64,000 nt of DNA from DTU098 sp964498525 (GTDB lineage: Bacteria > Bacillota > Desulfotomaculia > Desulfotomaculales > Pelotomaculaceae), in assembly GCA_964498525.1 (NCBI GenBank), contig CAZCGU010000005.1, forward strand, positions 124,001 to 188,000, read 5' to 3'. The position numbers and the translations under genes were made by a program. Numbering within the stretch: the stretch's first letter is position 1; the number at the start of each line of letters is the position of its first letter. Of this stretch, positions 50,599 through 57,065 are shown piece by piece. Below the pieces are notes generated by a model that searched no databases, had not been told where the DNA came from, and saw nothing but the letters and a program-made list of their open reading frames with translations.

Positions 50599-51100
50599 GA
50601 ACCTGTTTAACCACTCCCTGGCCGTAGAGGCGGTTATGCGCCGCCTTGCCGAACATTTCGGTGAGGATGTGGAAAAATGGGGTCTGGCCGGCCTATTGCA
50701 CGATATCGACTACGACCGGACCAAAGACTCCCCGGAAATACATAGCATTGAGGGCGCGGAAATGCTCAATGACTTGGGTTTGCCCGGGGATATCGTCTAT
50801 GCGGTTAAAGTGCACAATGATTACCACGGCCTGCCCCGCCTGTCCCTGCTGGACAAGGCCCTCTTTGCCACCGACCCGCTGACCGGTTTTATCGTGGCAG
50901 GCGCCCTGATCCGCCCGGAAAAGAAGCTGGCCGCTGTGGATGTCCCTTTCCTTTTGAAACGCTTCGGCGAGAAGGCCTTTGCCCGGGGGGCCAACCGGGA
51001 AACAATGAAAGCCTGCGAGGAAATGGGCCTTTCCCTGGAAGAGTTTATGGAAATGGGCCTGGAGGCCATGCAGGGGATCGCCGGGGAGCTGAAGCTGTAA
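50549..51100 (+). CDS. HD-domain phosphohydrolase (HDIG family)
   Basis: 183 residues. The metal-binding residues are visible: HSLAVEAVMRRLAEHF, GLLHDIDYDRTKD (HD motif near 50), HSIEGAEML and KVHNDYHG, then a conserved Asp in DPLTGFIVAGALIRP. Typical of the stand-alone YmdB/HDIG proteins near tRNA and RNA genes; substrate unknown, perhaps a nucleotide. TTG start ten bases after AAGGAG, inside the thioesterase gene, so translation is coupled. Confidence 0.85.
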   Translation: MNRMEALSLLKKNLTNKNLFNHSLAVEAVMRRLAEHFGEDVEKWGLAGLLHDIDYDRTKDSPEIHSIEGAEMLNDLGLPGDIVYAVKVHNDYHGLPRLSLLDKALFATDPLTGFIVAGALIRPEKKLAAVDVPFLLKRFGEKAFARGANRETMKACEEMGLSLEEFMEMGLEAMQGIAGELKL

Positions 51101-51208
51101 AATTTTTGGGCAGGAAGGCGCCGGCTTGAAAACGGCCCGCCGGCACAGATCCGGGGCGGCCATACCGGCAATAATTGTAATTTATTTTATGGTTGTGAGC
51201 CGGCGTTC

Positions 51209-51236
51209 TTGACAAAGCGCAAAGGGATGCTATAAT
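51209..51236 (+). promoter_or_regulatory. smpB promoter
   Basis: TTGACA at 51209-51214 and TATAAT at 51231-51236 with a 16-base spacer; about 90 bases before smpB. Confidence 0.75.
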
Positions 51237-51329
51237 TACACTGCACACTTAAAACAACTGTTGCCGTTATTGTGTTCACCTTAGCCCTTAACCTTGCCGG
51301 AAAGGGTTTGTTTTTTCAGGAGAGCCGTT

Positions 51330-51791
51330 ATGATAGTCAAAACCGTTACGGAAAATAGAAAAGTAAGGCACGAGTACCACATCCTTGAGACCTACGAGGC
51401 CGGCATAGCCCTGACCGGAACCGAGGTTAAGTCGTTGCGCGCCGGCAAGGCCAACCTCCAGGACAGCTATGCCCGGGTTGAAAACGCCGAGTTGATGCTG
51501 TATAATATGCATATAAGCCCTTACGCCCAGGGGAACCAGTTTAACCATGAACCCAAGCGCACTCGCAGGTTGCTGATGCACAAGCAGGAAATCATGCGGC
51601 TTCTGGGCAAAACCCGGGAAAAGGGCCTGACGCTGGTTCCATTGAAGGTCTACTTCAAGAATGGCCTGGCCAAGGTTGAGCTGGCCCTGGCCAAAGGCAA
51701 GAAGCTCTACGACCGAAGGGAAGACATTGCCGCCCGGGACGCGCGGCGGGAAATGGAACGGGCCGCCAAGGAGAGGTCCAGGGCTTATTAG
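51330..51791 (+). CDS. smpB: SsrA-binding protein SmpB
   Basis: 153 residues. Binds tmRNA and carries it to stalled ribosomes for trans-translation. NRKVRHEYHILETYEAGIALTG-type N-terminus (as NRKVRHEYHILETYE), GTEVKSLRAGKANLQDSYA, KRTRRLLMHKQEI and the basic C-terminal tail with KGKKLYDRRE are all present. The ATG at 51330 lies six bases after AGGAGA. The tmRNA gene follows 284 bases downstream. Confidence 0.96.
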   Translation: MIVKTVTENRKVRHEYHILETYEAGIALTGTEVKSLRAGKANLQDSYARVENAELMLYNMHISPYAQGNQFNHEPKRTRRLLMHKQEIMRLLGKTREKGLTLVPLKVYFKNGLAKVELALAKGKKLYDRREDIAARDARREMERAAKERSRAY

Positions 51792-52075
51792 ACTGGGAAT
51801 CAGCATTGTGGCGTTATTTAGCTGTGCTGCCGCGTTTTTTTGATGTGAGTTTTCATCGCCAACAGCGGGGCATACCGATTAAAAAATAAACTGCAATACC
51901 AAATAAATTGCAATACTAATTAACTGCAATGCAACGCCTGGCGTGTTAAAACCAATTGATAGCGTGAGTTTGTTGGGATCAACCGGTGTCAGGTGGTGGC
52001 AGCAGAGAATAAAAAGTTAAATTAAAACTTATTGTCACGTTTAACCTGGATGAAACAACCCAATAATATAATTAT
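51792..52075. other. smpB-ssrA intergenic region
   Basis: AT-rich, with three short copies of the unit AA(C/T)TGCAAT(A/G)C (51888-51940). A possible tmRNA promoter reads TTAACC (52041-52046), 17 bases, TAATAT (52064-52069), which would start the transcript close to the mature 5' end; TATAAT at 52067-52072 overlaps it. Confidence 0.4.
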
Positions 52076-52426
52076 GGGGGCGCACTGGTTTCGACGGGGG
52101 AAGCGGTGGCAGGAGGAGCGAGCCGGGGTTCCATCAGCCCGTTAAACGGTGGGAAACATTTAATTGCCAATAACGAATACGCCTTAGCTGCTTAATTGCA
52201 GTTAACCTCCTACCCGCGCTGGGCCCGTGGCCCGGGCCAGGGGGTCATTTAAACGGGCTGGCTTGAACCCAATTCTCGGAGGGTTCAAGTAAGATTCATC
52301 GAGATAGTTCCAACGGAGCTTGGCTATAAGCGCCTGCGGACCGAAATGTAAATTATAGCCTGCGCTCGGAGAAACTCCTGTGGTCGGTCTTCCGGACGGT
52401 GGGTTCGATTCCCCCCGCCTCCACCA
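52076..52426 (+). ncRNA. ssrA: Transfer-messenger RNA
   Basis: The 5' GGGGGCG pairs with CGCCUCC before the 3' ACCA, forming the acceptor stem, and the T-arm GGTTCGATTCC is intact. GGUUUCGACGGGG after the 5' end is the tmRNA hallmark. The tag frame starts at GCC 52166 and ends at TAA 52193-52195, encoding ANNEYALAA. Rescues stalled ribosomes together with SmpB. The 3' end is also the integration site of the element downstream. Confidence 0.97.
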
Positions 52427-52516
52427 GATTATCTACCATCTATTGATAAAAAGAATTTTATCGGTGGGTGGTTTTTGTTTTGCCTGAAAAGCTGGTAATA
52501 AAGCCGTTATAGCGTT
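52417..52516 (+). repeat. Left attachment repeat: tmRNA 3' end plus terminator
   Basis: About 100 bases repeated in direct orientation at 56845-56945. The first 32 bases, from GCCTCCACCAGATTATC to CTATTGATA, are identical; the rest matches at roughly 90 percent with one base inserted. This is the signature left when an element integrates at the 3' end of ssrA. Confidence 0.85.
52433..52484 (+). terminator. tmRNA terminator
   Basis: ACCATCTATTGATAAAA pairs with TTTTATCGGTGGGTGGT through several G-U pairs, followed by TTTTTGTTTT. A second hairpin, AAAGCCG..CGGCTTT, follows at 52499-52533. Confidence 0.8.
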
Positions 52517-52686
52517 CTGGTGGAGCGGCTTTTATCATTTCATGGCATGTTGTTTTGGTAGTGATAAAAACCCCTCTACTATTTTTCTATGGTGTTAGAA
52601 AGGGTAATCGTTGAAAGTTAGCAGGGGGTGTGCATCGTTAACTAGTATAACATCCGCTAATAATTTGTGCACATTATAATGCTATT

Positions 52687-53187
52687 TCACATCTTATACT
52701 TCCAGTGGTATACTACCGGTGAAGCGTTTACTTCTTCTATATATTGATAAATACGATTAACAAGTTCTTCTTTGCTATCGACCCTGATACCTTGTAAAAA
52801 CTGTTTTGTCATCTTTCCGAAAAAGCTTTCTATTAAATTAAGCCATGAACCATGCTTAGGTGTGAATACAAACTCAAAACGTCCCGGTTTTGCAGCAAGA
52901 TATTTCTTTGTTTATTTGGATGTGTGTGCAGAATGGTTATCAAGAACCAATCGGATTTTGTCGCCTTCCGTATATTTCAAATCAATTATTTTCAGGAATT
53001 CAATGACTGTTCGGAGACGTATGTGCTCGCTGTCCCTTCCTACAAAACCATGATCGATAGAGGGACGAAGATCTTTAGTCGTGTTTGCAATGGCTTGGAT
53101 TCCTGGCTTTTCATCATAAGATATTGTAACCGTCTTGTTTCCATCAACTGGAATCAAGTTGCCTTTTTCGTCAAAGCATAATTCTAA
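52687..53187 (-). pseudogene. IS630-family transposase remnant
   Basis: On the minus strand a DDE_3 transposase C-terminal part can be read: ELCFDEKGNLIPVDGNK, GIQAIANTTKDLRPS, then RLVLDNHSAHTSK with the second catalytic Asp, an in-frame TAA at about 52909-52911, and on the far side TKKYLAAKPGRFEFVFTPKH, SWLNLIESFFGKMTKQFLQG with the final Glu, ending at 52687. The N-terminal half is missing; the reading stops at the ribosome site of trmO. Thus 5'-truncated and interrupted by one stop. Homologous IS630 proteins have a sense codon (often Glu) at the stop. Confidence 0.85.
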
Positions 53188-53208
53188 TCTATTTTAGGAG
53201 GTATTATT

Positions 53209-53688
53209 ATGTCAGTTACATTCAACCCTATCGGAGAGGTGAAAATTGAAGACAGGAATTGCTTCATTGAACTGAATAATGAAGTTTTTCCCGCAACGTT
53301 GGGACTGGATGAGTACAGTCACATACAGATTGTTTGGTGGTTCCATTTATACGACAGTGAAGAAACAAGAAAATATTATGTTCTGGATAAGCCTTATACA
53401 AAAGGGCCGGAAAAGATAGGCGTATTTGCGACCAGATCGCCTGTCAGACCGAACCCCATAGGAATTACGTCATGTGTACTCGTTAAAATCGACAAAGAAA
53501 ATCACAGACTGCAAGTTGAAGATTTTGATGCTGAGAATGGCACGCCTATTCTTGATATCAAGCCATACCAACCCTCCATAGACCGCGTAAGGGATGTCGA
53601 AATGCCGTCCTGGTGCAAGCATTGGCCGGCTTATGTAGAGGAAAATACAGGGTTCGATTGGAGCCAGGAGTTTAATTTTCCGGAGTAA
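53209..53688 (+). CDS. TrmO/TsaA family tRNA-m6t6A37 methyltransferase
   Basis: 159 residues, a single beta-barrel domain. VTFNPIGEVKIEDRNCFIEL, IQIVWWFHLYDSEETRKYYV-type segments, GVFATRSPVRPNPIGIT and DFDAENGTPILDIKPYQPSIDRV (quoted in part) match the family that methylates N6 of t6A in tRNA-Thr with SAM. Some members are attached to other functions, so substrate is not certain. ATG follows TAGGAGG. AT-rich relative to the core genes; carried by the island, right after the transposase remnant. Confidence 0.88.
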   Translation: MSVTFNPIGEVKIEDRNCFIELNNEVFPATLGLDEYSHIQIVWWFHLYDSEETRKYYVLDKPYTKGPEKIGVFATRSPVRPNPIGITSCVLVKIDKENHRLQVEDFDAENGTPILDIKPYQPSIDRVRDVEMPSWCKHWPAYVEENTGFDWSQEFNFPE

Positions 53689-53732
53689 TACTTTATTGTA
53701 GTATTATAAGTGAAAGTAGGTGATTAGTCTGC

Positions 53733-54452
53733 ATGGGGTACAGCGTTGATTTGAATAGAGTACCCATCCTCCGATATATGGAAATTCTAAATAAACAAAA
53801 TTTGTTGCCGGGTCGAAAAATATTATTAGAAAATCTTGAAGAGAATTTCCATAAGATGGCGGCCGCCGGTATTCATAATTTGGCTGAACTTAAAAACAAT
53901 ATATCTTCGGCCCAGCGGCTTTTCGCATTTGCCTTAAAGACAGGTGTGCCTGAAAACTACCTGACTATTTTGAAAAGAGAAATGGGAAGTCTGGAGCAGA
54001 AACCAGTACCGATTTCTGATTTTCCCGGTATTTCTGCCAATACAGTCTCTATTCTGTTGAATAAGAGCATAAGGACATCAAAAGATGTATATGATTTGGC
54101 AATCAATCCCAACAACATATCCATAGTAAGCCGGGAAATGGGCGTTGAGGCCAACGAACTGCAAGAAATAAATAGCTTGTGCAACCTTGTCAGAATTAAC
54201 GGCATAGGGGCAATCGCCGCAAGAACCATGTATGAGGGAGGTTATAAAAGCGTTGCCGAGATAGCCCATGCAAAGGCTACGAAATTGCTTGAAAGCATGA
54301 ACGCGGTTAATATGAACAAGAAGTATTATAAGGCTAAACTTGGCGAAAAGGATATGCAGTTTGCCATAGACGCGGCGAATATAATTCTGGAAGCAGAGGT
54401 AAGTAATGCGCCGGATAAACTTCGGACCAAGTTGGCCCGAAGTGACAGATAG
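53733..54452 (+). CDS. DUF4332 helix-hairpin-helix protein
   Basis: 239 residues, mostly helical, no signal or membrane segment. Repeated HhH-like stretches (ISDFPGISANTVSILLNKSI, LVRINGIGAIAARTMYEGGY, as read in the frame) give it the look of the DUF4332 family: tandem helix-hairpin-helix units that may bind DNA. Function unknown. The start is ATG 53733 behind a weak AAAGTAGGTG. It follows trmO by 44 bases on the same strand and could be cotranscribed. Confidence 0.78.
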   Translation: MGYSVDLNRVPILRYMEILNKQNLLPGRKILLENLEENFHKMAAAGIHNLAELKNNISSAQRLFAFALKTGVPENYLTILKREMGSLEQKPVPISDFPGISANTVSILLNKSIRTSKDVYDLAINPNNISIVSREMGVEANELQEINSLCNLVRINGIGAIAARTMYEGGYKSVAEIAHAKATKLLESMNAVNMNKKYYKAKLGEKDMQFAIDAANIILEAEVSNAPDKLRTKLARSDR

Positions 54453-54501
54453 ATAAAACGGTAGTCATAAACGTATAATCCGACTTTGAAGGGAGGGCGG
54501 A

Positions 54502-54651
54502 TTGCTACATGGAAAACTGGATATTGATGATGATCCCACCATGCTCCTGTTGTTTTTAATGGAAGAAGGGGTTGATCCTAACGTCCATAGAAAACGCCCA
54601 TTGTCAAGTTGGGTTAAGGCTAATTCCCAGGGATTATGTTCCAGTAAGTAA
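54502..54651 (+). CDS. Short ORF, ankyrin-repeat-like fragment
   Basis: 49 codons from TTG, behind GAAGGGAGG. LLLFLMEEGVDPNVHRKRPL resembles one ankyrin repeat (LLL..GADPN). It may be the tail of a decayed ankyrin protein or chance. No neighbours support a function. Confidence 0.3.
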   Translation: MLHGKLDIDDDPTMLLLFLMEEGVDPNVHRKRPLSSWVKANSQGLCSSK

Positions 54652-54800
54652 TAAATTTGCTAATAGATCACGCATGCTTTGAGTCCAGGTTCTTGATTTG
54701 TATGCCGGGTAGTATTAAAAAAGCTGGTTATTGACAATGAATTTTAGCCTTTGCTTTTGCTGTTCTTGCGTTCAATTAAGCCATTTTTCACGTTGGTTGC

Positions 54801-54819
54801 TTAATGTGAGAAGCCCCCT
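54801..54819 (+). repeat. 19-base direct repeat, copy 1
   Basis: TTAATGTGAGAAGCCCCCT, repeated identically at 56958-56976 just outside the right attachment repeat. The two copies bracket the toxin-antitoxin and RusA part of the island. Confidence 0.7.
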
Positions 54820-54849
54820 TGTTCTGTGCTAAAAAACATTGAACCCTTC

Positions 54850-54886
54850 TTACCGGTTACAACAGAGTGTGATACAATTGTATTAC
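54850..54886 (+). promoter_or_regulatory. Toxin-antitoxin promoter and operator
   Basis: Promoter TTACCG (54850-54855), 17 bases, TACAAT (54873-54878). Over the -10 lies an 18-base inverted repeat GTGATACAATTGTATTAC (54869-54886) with one mismatched pair, the size and place expected for a ribbon-helix-helix antitoxin operator. Confidence 0.65.
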
Positions 54887-54913
54887 ATTTGAATGATCAA
54901 GGAGGCCTTGACT

Positions 54914-55150
54914 ATGGCTCATATATCCCTAAGACTGTCCGAAGAGGAAAAAAAACTAATGGAAAACTACGCCAACTGGCTCGGTGTTAGCCTGTCGGAA
55001 GCTATTAAAGCCGTTTTCTTTGAAAAGTTGGAAGAAGAATACGACTTGCGTATTATAGCGGAATATGAAACCGCGGAAAAAGAGGGCAAAATCGCATATA
55101 AAACCTTTACTCAGGTAGTAAACGAGCTGGGGTTTGAAGATGAAATATAA
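54914..55150 (+). CDS. RelB/DUF6290-like ribbon-helix-helix antitoxin
   Basis: 78 residues. The N-terminal MAHISLRLSEEEKKLMENYANWLGVSLSEAIK is a ribbon-helix-helix DNA-binding motif (only its start MAHISLRLSEEEKK need be noted), and the acidic C-terminal tail would neutralise the toxin. The ATG follows AAGGAGG. The stop lies 11 bases inside the toxin gene, the usual coupling. The palindrome over the -10 suggests that the complex represses its own promoter. Confidence 0.85.
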   Translation: MAHISLRLSEEEKKLMENYANWLGVSLSEAIKAVFFEKLEEEYDLRIIAEYETAEKEGKIAYKTFTQVVNELGFEDEI

Positions 55151-55406
55151 GGTAGTATTCACAAATAAAGCAAGCAAGGCCCTGGAGAAGATTGAACGCC
55201 CGCAAAAAAAAATGATCCTCTCCTGGATAAAAAACAACTTGGTGGACTGCGAAGAACCAAGAAAACAAGGCAGGGCCCTTGCTGGTGATAAAAAAAATTA
55301 TTGGCGGTATCGCACCGGCGCTTACAGGCTCGTCGCTAAAATAGATGACGGCCGGCTAATTGTGATTATGATTAGCGTAAGCCATAGAAAAGATGTTTAT
55401 AGGTAG
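55140..55406 (+). CDS. RelE/ParE-family toxin
   Basis: 88 residues. YKVVFTNKASKALEKIERP, a Lys/Arg-rich middle (KQGRALAGDKKNYWRYRTGAYR, quoted in part) and the C-terminal LIVIMISVSHRKDVYR are those of RelE-type mRNA interferases, which cut mRNA on the ribosome. Catalytic basic residues and the final Arg-x-x-x-Tyr are kept, so the toxin may be active. ATG at 55140 overlaps the antitoxin gene by 11 bases. Confidence 0.87.
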   Translation: MKYKVVFTNKASKALEKIERPQKKMILSWIKNNLVDCEEPRKQGRALAGDKKNYWRYRTGAYRLVAKIDDGRLIVIMISVSHRKDVYR

Positions 55407-55504
55407 CCGGACACCCCTGGTTATTGGTTAACCGCCTTGATCGGCTTATAATCTAGTGGTGACAATCTTGCAAATTTTTGATGGTAGAACGGGAGGAATG
55501 TAAA

Positions 55505-55827
55505 ATGCCGGTCACATGGTTGGGAAGACAACCAAATGGCTGTAACATGGGAGCCGAGTTGTTCGAGATGAGCTGGGTGCGGGCCATCGTGCTGTTTTCT
55601 CCTACCTGGCCTGGGCGCTTTGCTACTATGGATACTCCTATGTTTGTTAAAAGAGACGTCGGCGAGGCACCGTACCGGACTTGGACAACTGCGTCAAGTC
55701 TATCGTGGACGGGCTGAATAAAGTGGCCTACGTGGACGACCGCCAGGTGGTGCGGATCCTGGCTGAACGCAAATGTGACCCTGCGGAGCGGGCGAAAGTA
55801 GTGGTGCGGCAGGTGGTCCAAAGTTAG
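55505..55827 (+). pseudogene. RusA-type Holliday-junction resolvase remnant
   Basis: The frame ending at TAG 55825 reads VPDLDNCVKSIVDGLNKVAY then VDDRQVVRILAERKC, the catalytic PDLDN and DD motif of phage RusA resolvases. Upstream this frame is closed by TAA at 55648, so the N-terminal half is gone. Another frame with a good ribosome site (GGGAGG, ATG 55505) opens before it and runs into a shadow of the same DNA, as if a deletion had joined unrelated sequence. Non-functional; marks a phage origin. Confidence 0.7.
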
Positions 55828-56004
55828 ATGCAAGAGACTATCATCTGCCGCTGTAGGTTTAGGTTTGAAGGGTGTATAAACAAATGCACCGTCAGCAGGA
55901 AAAACAAATTACAGGAGCGGGATTGCAGCGAGTGCGGTTTTGATGGCGGAAAATATAAATATGACGTCGTTAAAAAGAGTGGTAAAATAAGGAGGAGGAA
56001 ATGA
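55828..56004 (+). CDS. Small cysteine-rich (zinc-ribbon-like) protein
   Basis: 58 codons from ATG. Cysteines are spaced CRC..C..C and CSEC (ICRCRFRFEGCINKCT, DCSECGFDGGKY), as in phage-encoded small zinc-ribbon proteins. It begins at the TAG of the RusA remnant and its stop overlaps the next ATG (ATGA). It is too short to place in a family. The compact overlaps suggest a real phage-type operon. Confidence 0.55.
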   Translation: MQETIICRCRFRFEGCINKCTVSRKNKLQERDCSECGFDGGKYKYDVVKKSGKIRRRK

Positions 56005-56357
56005 GAAAAGCAGATTTTACCGCGAGAATTAAAAAAATTGAAATCGTAAATAGGGTGCTGACTGACGGATGGGCGCAGTCCATCCGGGTAATCCTGGAGG
56101 ACATTGAACTTACCGACGATAATTTATTGGAGTTAAAGTAGTTTAGGCCCAATGAACAGGTGTTGGCGGAGCTGAGCCCGATCCAGGCCAACCTTTTTGG
56201 TTTCGACGCAAAATCCGCGGGAGTCGGCGGTAATGGGCGGGAACCCCAAGAGCTTTCCAGTGCGGCTGGTGAGGAAGAAGATTTTATCAGTTTCGTCGAG
56301 GGCGAAGAGCCATTGGGAAACAACGAGAAAACCAGGAAGGAGTGGAAGTTTGGTTAA
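56001..56357 (+). pseudogene. Phage-type ORF interrupted by an in-frame TAG
   Basis: From ATG 56001, behind AAGGAGGAGG, 46 codons run to TAG 56139-56141. The same frame continues without shift (FRPNEQVLAELSPIQANLFG) to TAA 56355, a total of 118 positions. The two parts read as one protein: TDDNLLELK before, FRPNEQVLAELSP after. Probably one gene broken by a nonsense mutation; the stop is amber. A pyrrolysine reading is conceivable but unsupported here. Confidence 0.55.
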
Positions 56358-56628
56358 GTTGTCAAAAGGCGAGATATTTGCCATATACGAAGCGTTATCA
56401 ATGAGTTACGGGTGTTACTCTGATAGCGATAGGCAGGACGACGCTGATAGAATTAAACAAGTTTTGGATTTATTCCACTATGTTAAAAACGCTAATGTGG
56501 AGTTGACCCCGGGGGAAGGGGACGACGGCGGCAATATTGAGAGAATAAACGAAATTCTCAAGCAAAGGCAATTAAGGTTGGAAAAAAAAGATACCGGGAA
56601 CGTTCTTACTTTTCCGGGGCGTCTTTAG
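56350..56628 (+). CDS. Small phage-type protein of unknown function
   Basis: 92 codons from a TTG seven bases after AAGGAG; the longer open frame upstream lacks a site and overlaps the previous ORF. The product (VKLSKGEIFAIYEALSMSYG, then DADRIKQVLDLFHYVKN) is soluble and helical and ends with a short basic tail. No family recognised. It is the last gene of the island before the right repeat. Confidence 0.6.
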   Translation: MVKLSKGEIFAIYEALSMSYGCYSDSDRQDDADRIKQVLDLFHYVKNANVELTPGEGDDGGNIERINEILKQRQLRLEKKDTGNVLTFPGRL

Positions 56629-56687
56629 AAGGAGGGCTGACTTTACCTTATCCACCCTTGACATCTACCTGACAACCCAAACTCAGG

Positions 56688-56747
56688 ACCAAAGCCCGCG
56701 AACCTGGGCATGTGCAAGCCGCACATGCCAGGTGAGCGGGCTTTGGT
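56688..56747 (+). repeat. Long stem-loop
   Basis: ACCAAAGCCCGC and CCTGGGCATGTGC pair with GCACATGCCAGG and GCGGGCTTTGGT around a 5-base loop, interrupted by one GAA/TGA internal bulge. About 24 paired bases in all. It has no T run after it, so it is not a plain terminator; it could be a replication or mobility element or a bidirectional terminator of the island. Confidence 0.6.
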
Positions 56748-56844
56748 AAAAGTTCTAAGTTCAGCGCCCGGGAAATGTGATAATATTACCGGCTTCTTTT
56801 TGCTGTTTTGTGGAATCTATTAACTTTGGTTTCAATAAGGTACG

Positions 56845-56945
56845 GCCTCCACCAGATTATCTACCATCTATTGATATAAAAGAATTTTATCGGTGGGTGG
56901 TTTTTATTTTGTCTGAAAAGCTGGTATTTAGGCCGTTCCTGCGTT
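56845..56945 (+). repeat. Right attachment repeat: duplicated tmRNA 3' end
   Basis: Direct repeat of 52417-52516, beginning at the tmRNA acceptor GCCTCCACCA and including the terminator. It has no T-arm or upstream part of tmRNA, so it is a partial duplicate. Confidence 0.85.
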
Positions 56946-56957
56946 TTGCGGTCGTTA

Positions 56958-56976
56958 TTAATGTGAGAAGCCCCCT
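56958..56976 (+). repeat. 19-base direct repeat, copy 2
   Basis: TTAATGTGAGAAGCCCCCT, identical to 54801-54819 and placed 12 bases beyond the right attachment repeat. Confidence 0.7.
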
Positions 56977-57065
56977 AAATTCGGGCCCAAAAATTAAGGC
57001 CACAGATTAGCTGGACACACCTATTTTCCACCTGCTGCGGTGTATCTCAGATACCTCCAGGGCGT

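Larger units (their letters stand above)
54453..54868. other. Low-coding stretch with possible third attachment remnant
   Basis: About 415 bases. It holds a 49-codon ORF (54502-54651) and, at 54717-54819, a degenerate copy of the downstream att flank: AAAAAGCTGGT, GTTCTTGCGTT and the 19-base TTAATGTGAGAAGCCCCCT, which are in the same order in the right repeat and its outer flank. Confidence 0.5.
52427..56976. mobile_element. Decayed island integrated at ssrA
   Basis: Interval bounded by the direct repeats of the tmRNA 3' end. It is visibly more AT-rich than the flanks and contains a broken transposase, trmO, a DUF4332 gene, a toxin-antitoxin pair, a RusA fragment and small phage-like genes. 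No integrase or relaxase is recognisable, so it cannot move on its own. A degenerate further copy of the downstream flank near 54717-54819 hints at two elements inserted one after the other. Confidence 0.7.
56629..57065. other. Gene-free region at the right end of the island
   Basis: About 435 bases with a 60-base hairpin (56688-56747), the right attachment repeat (56845-56945) and the second 19-base repeat (56958-56976). No gene with support. Confidence 0.6.
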
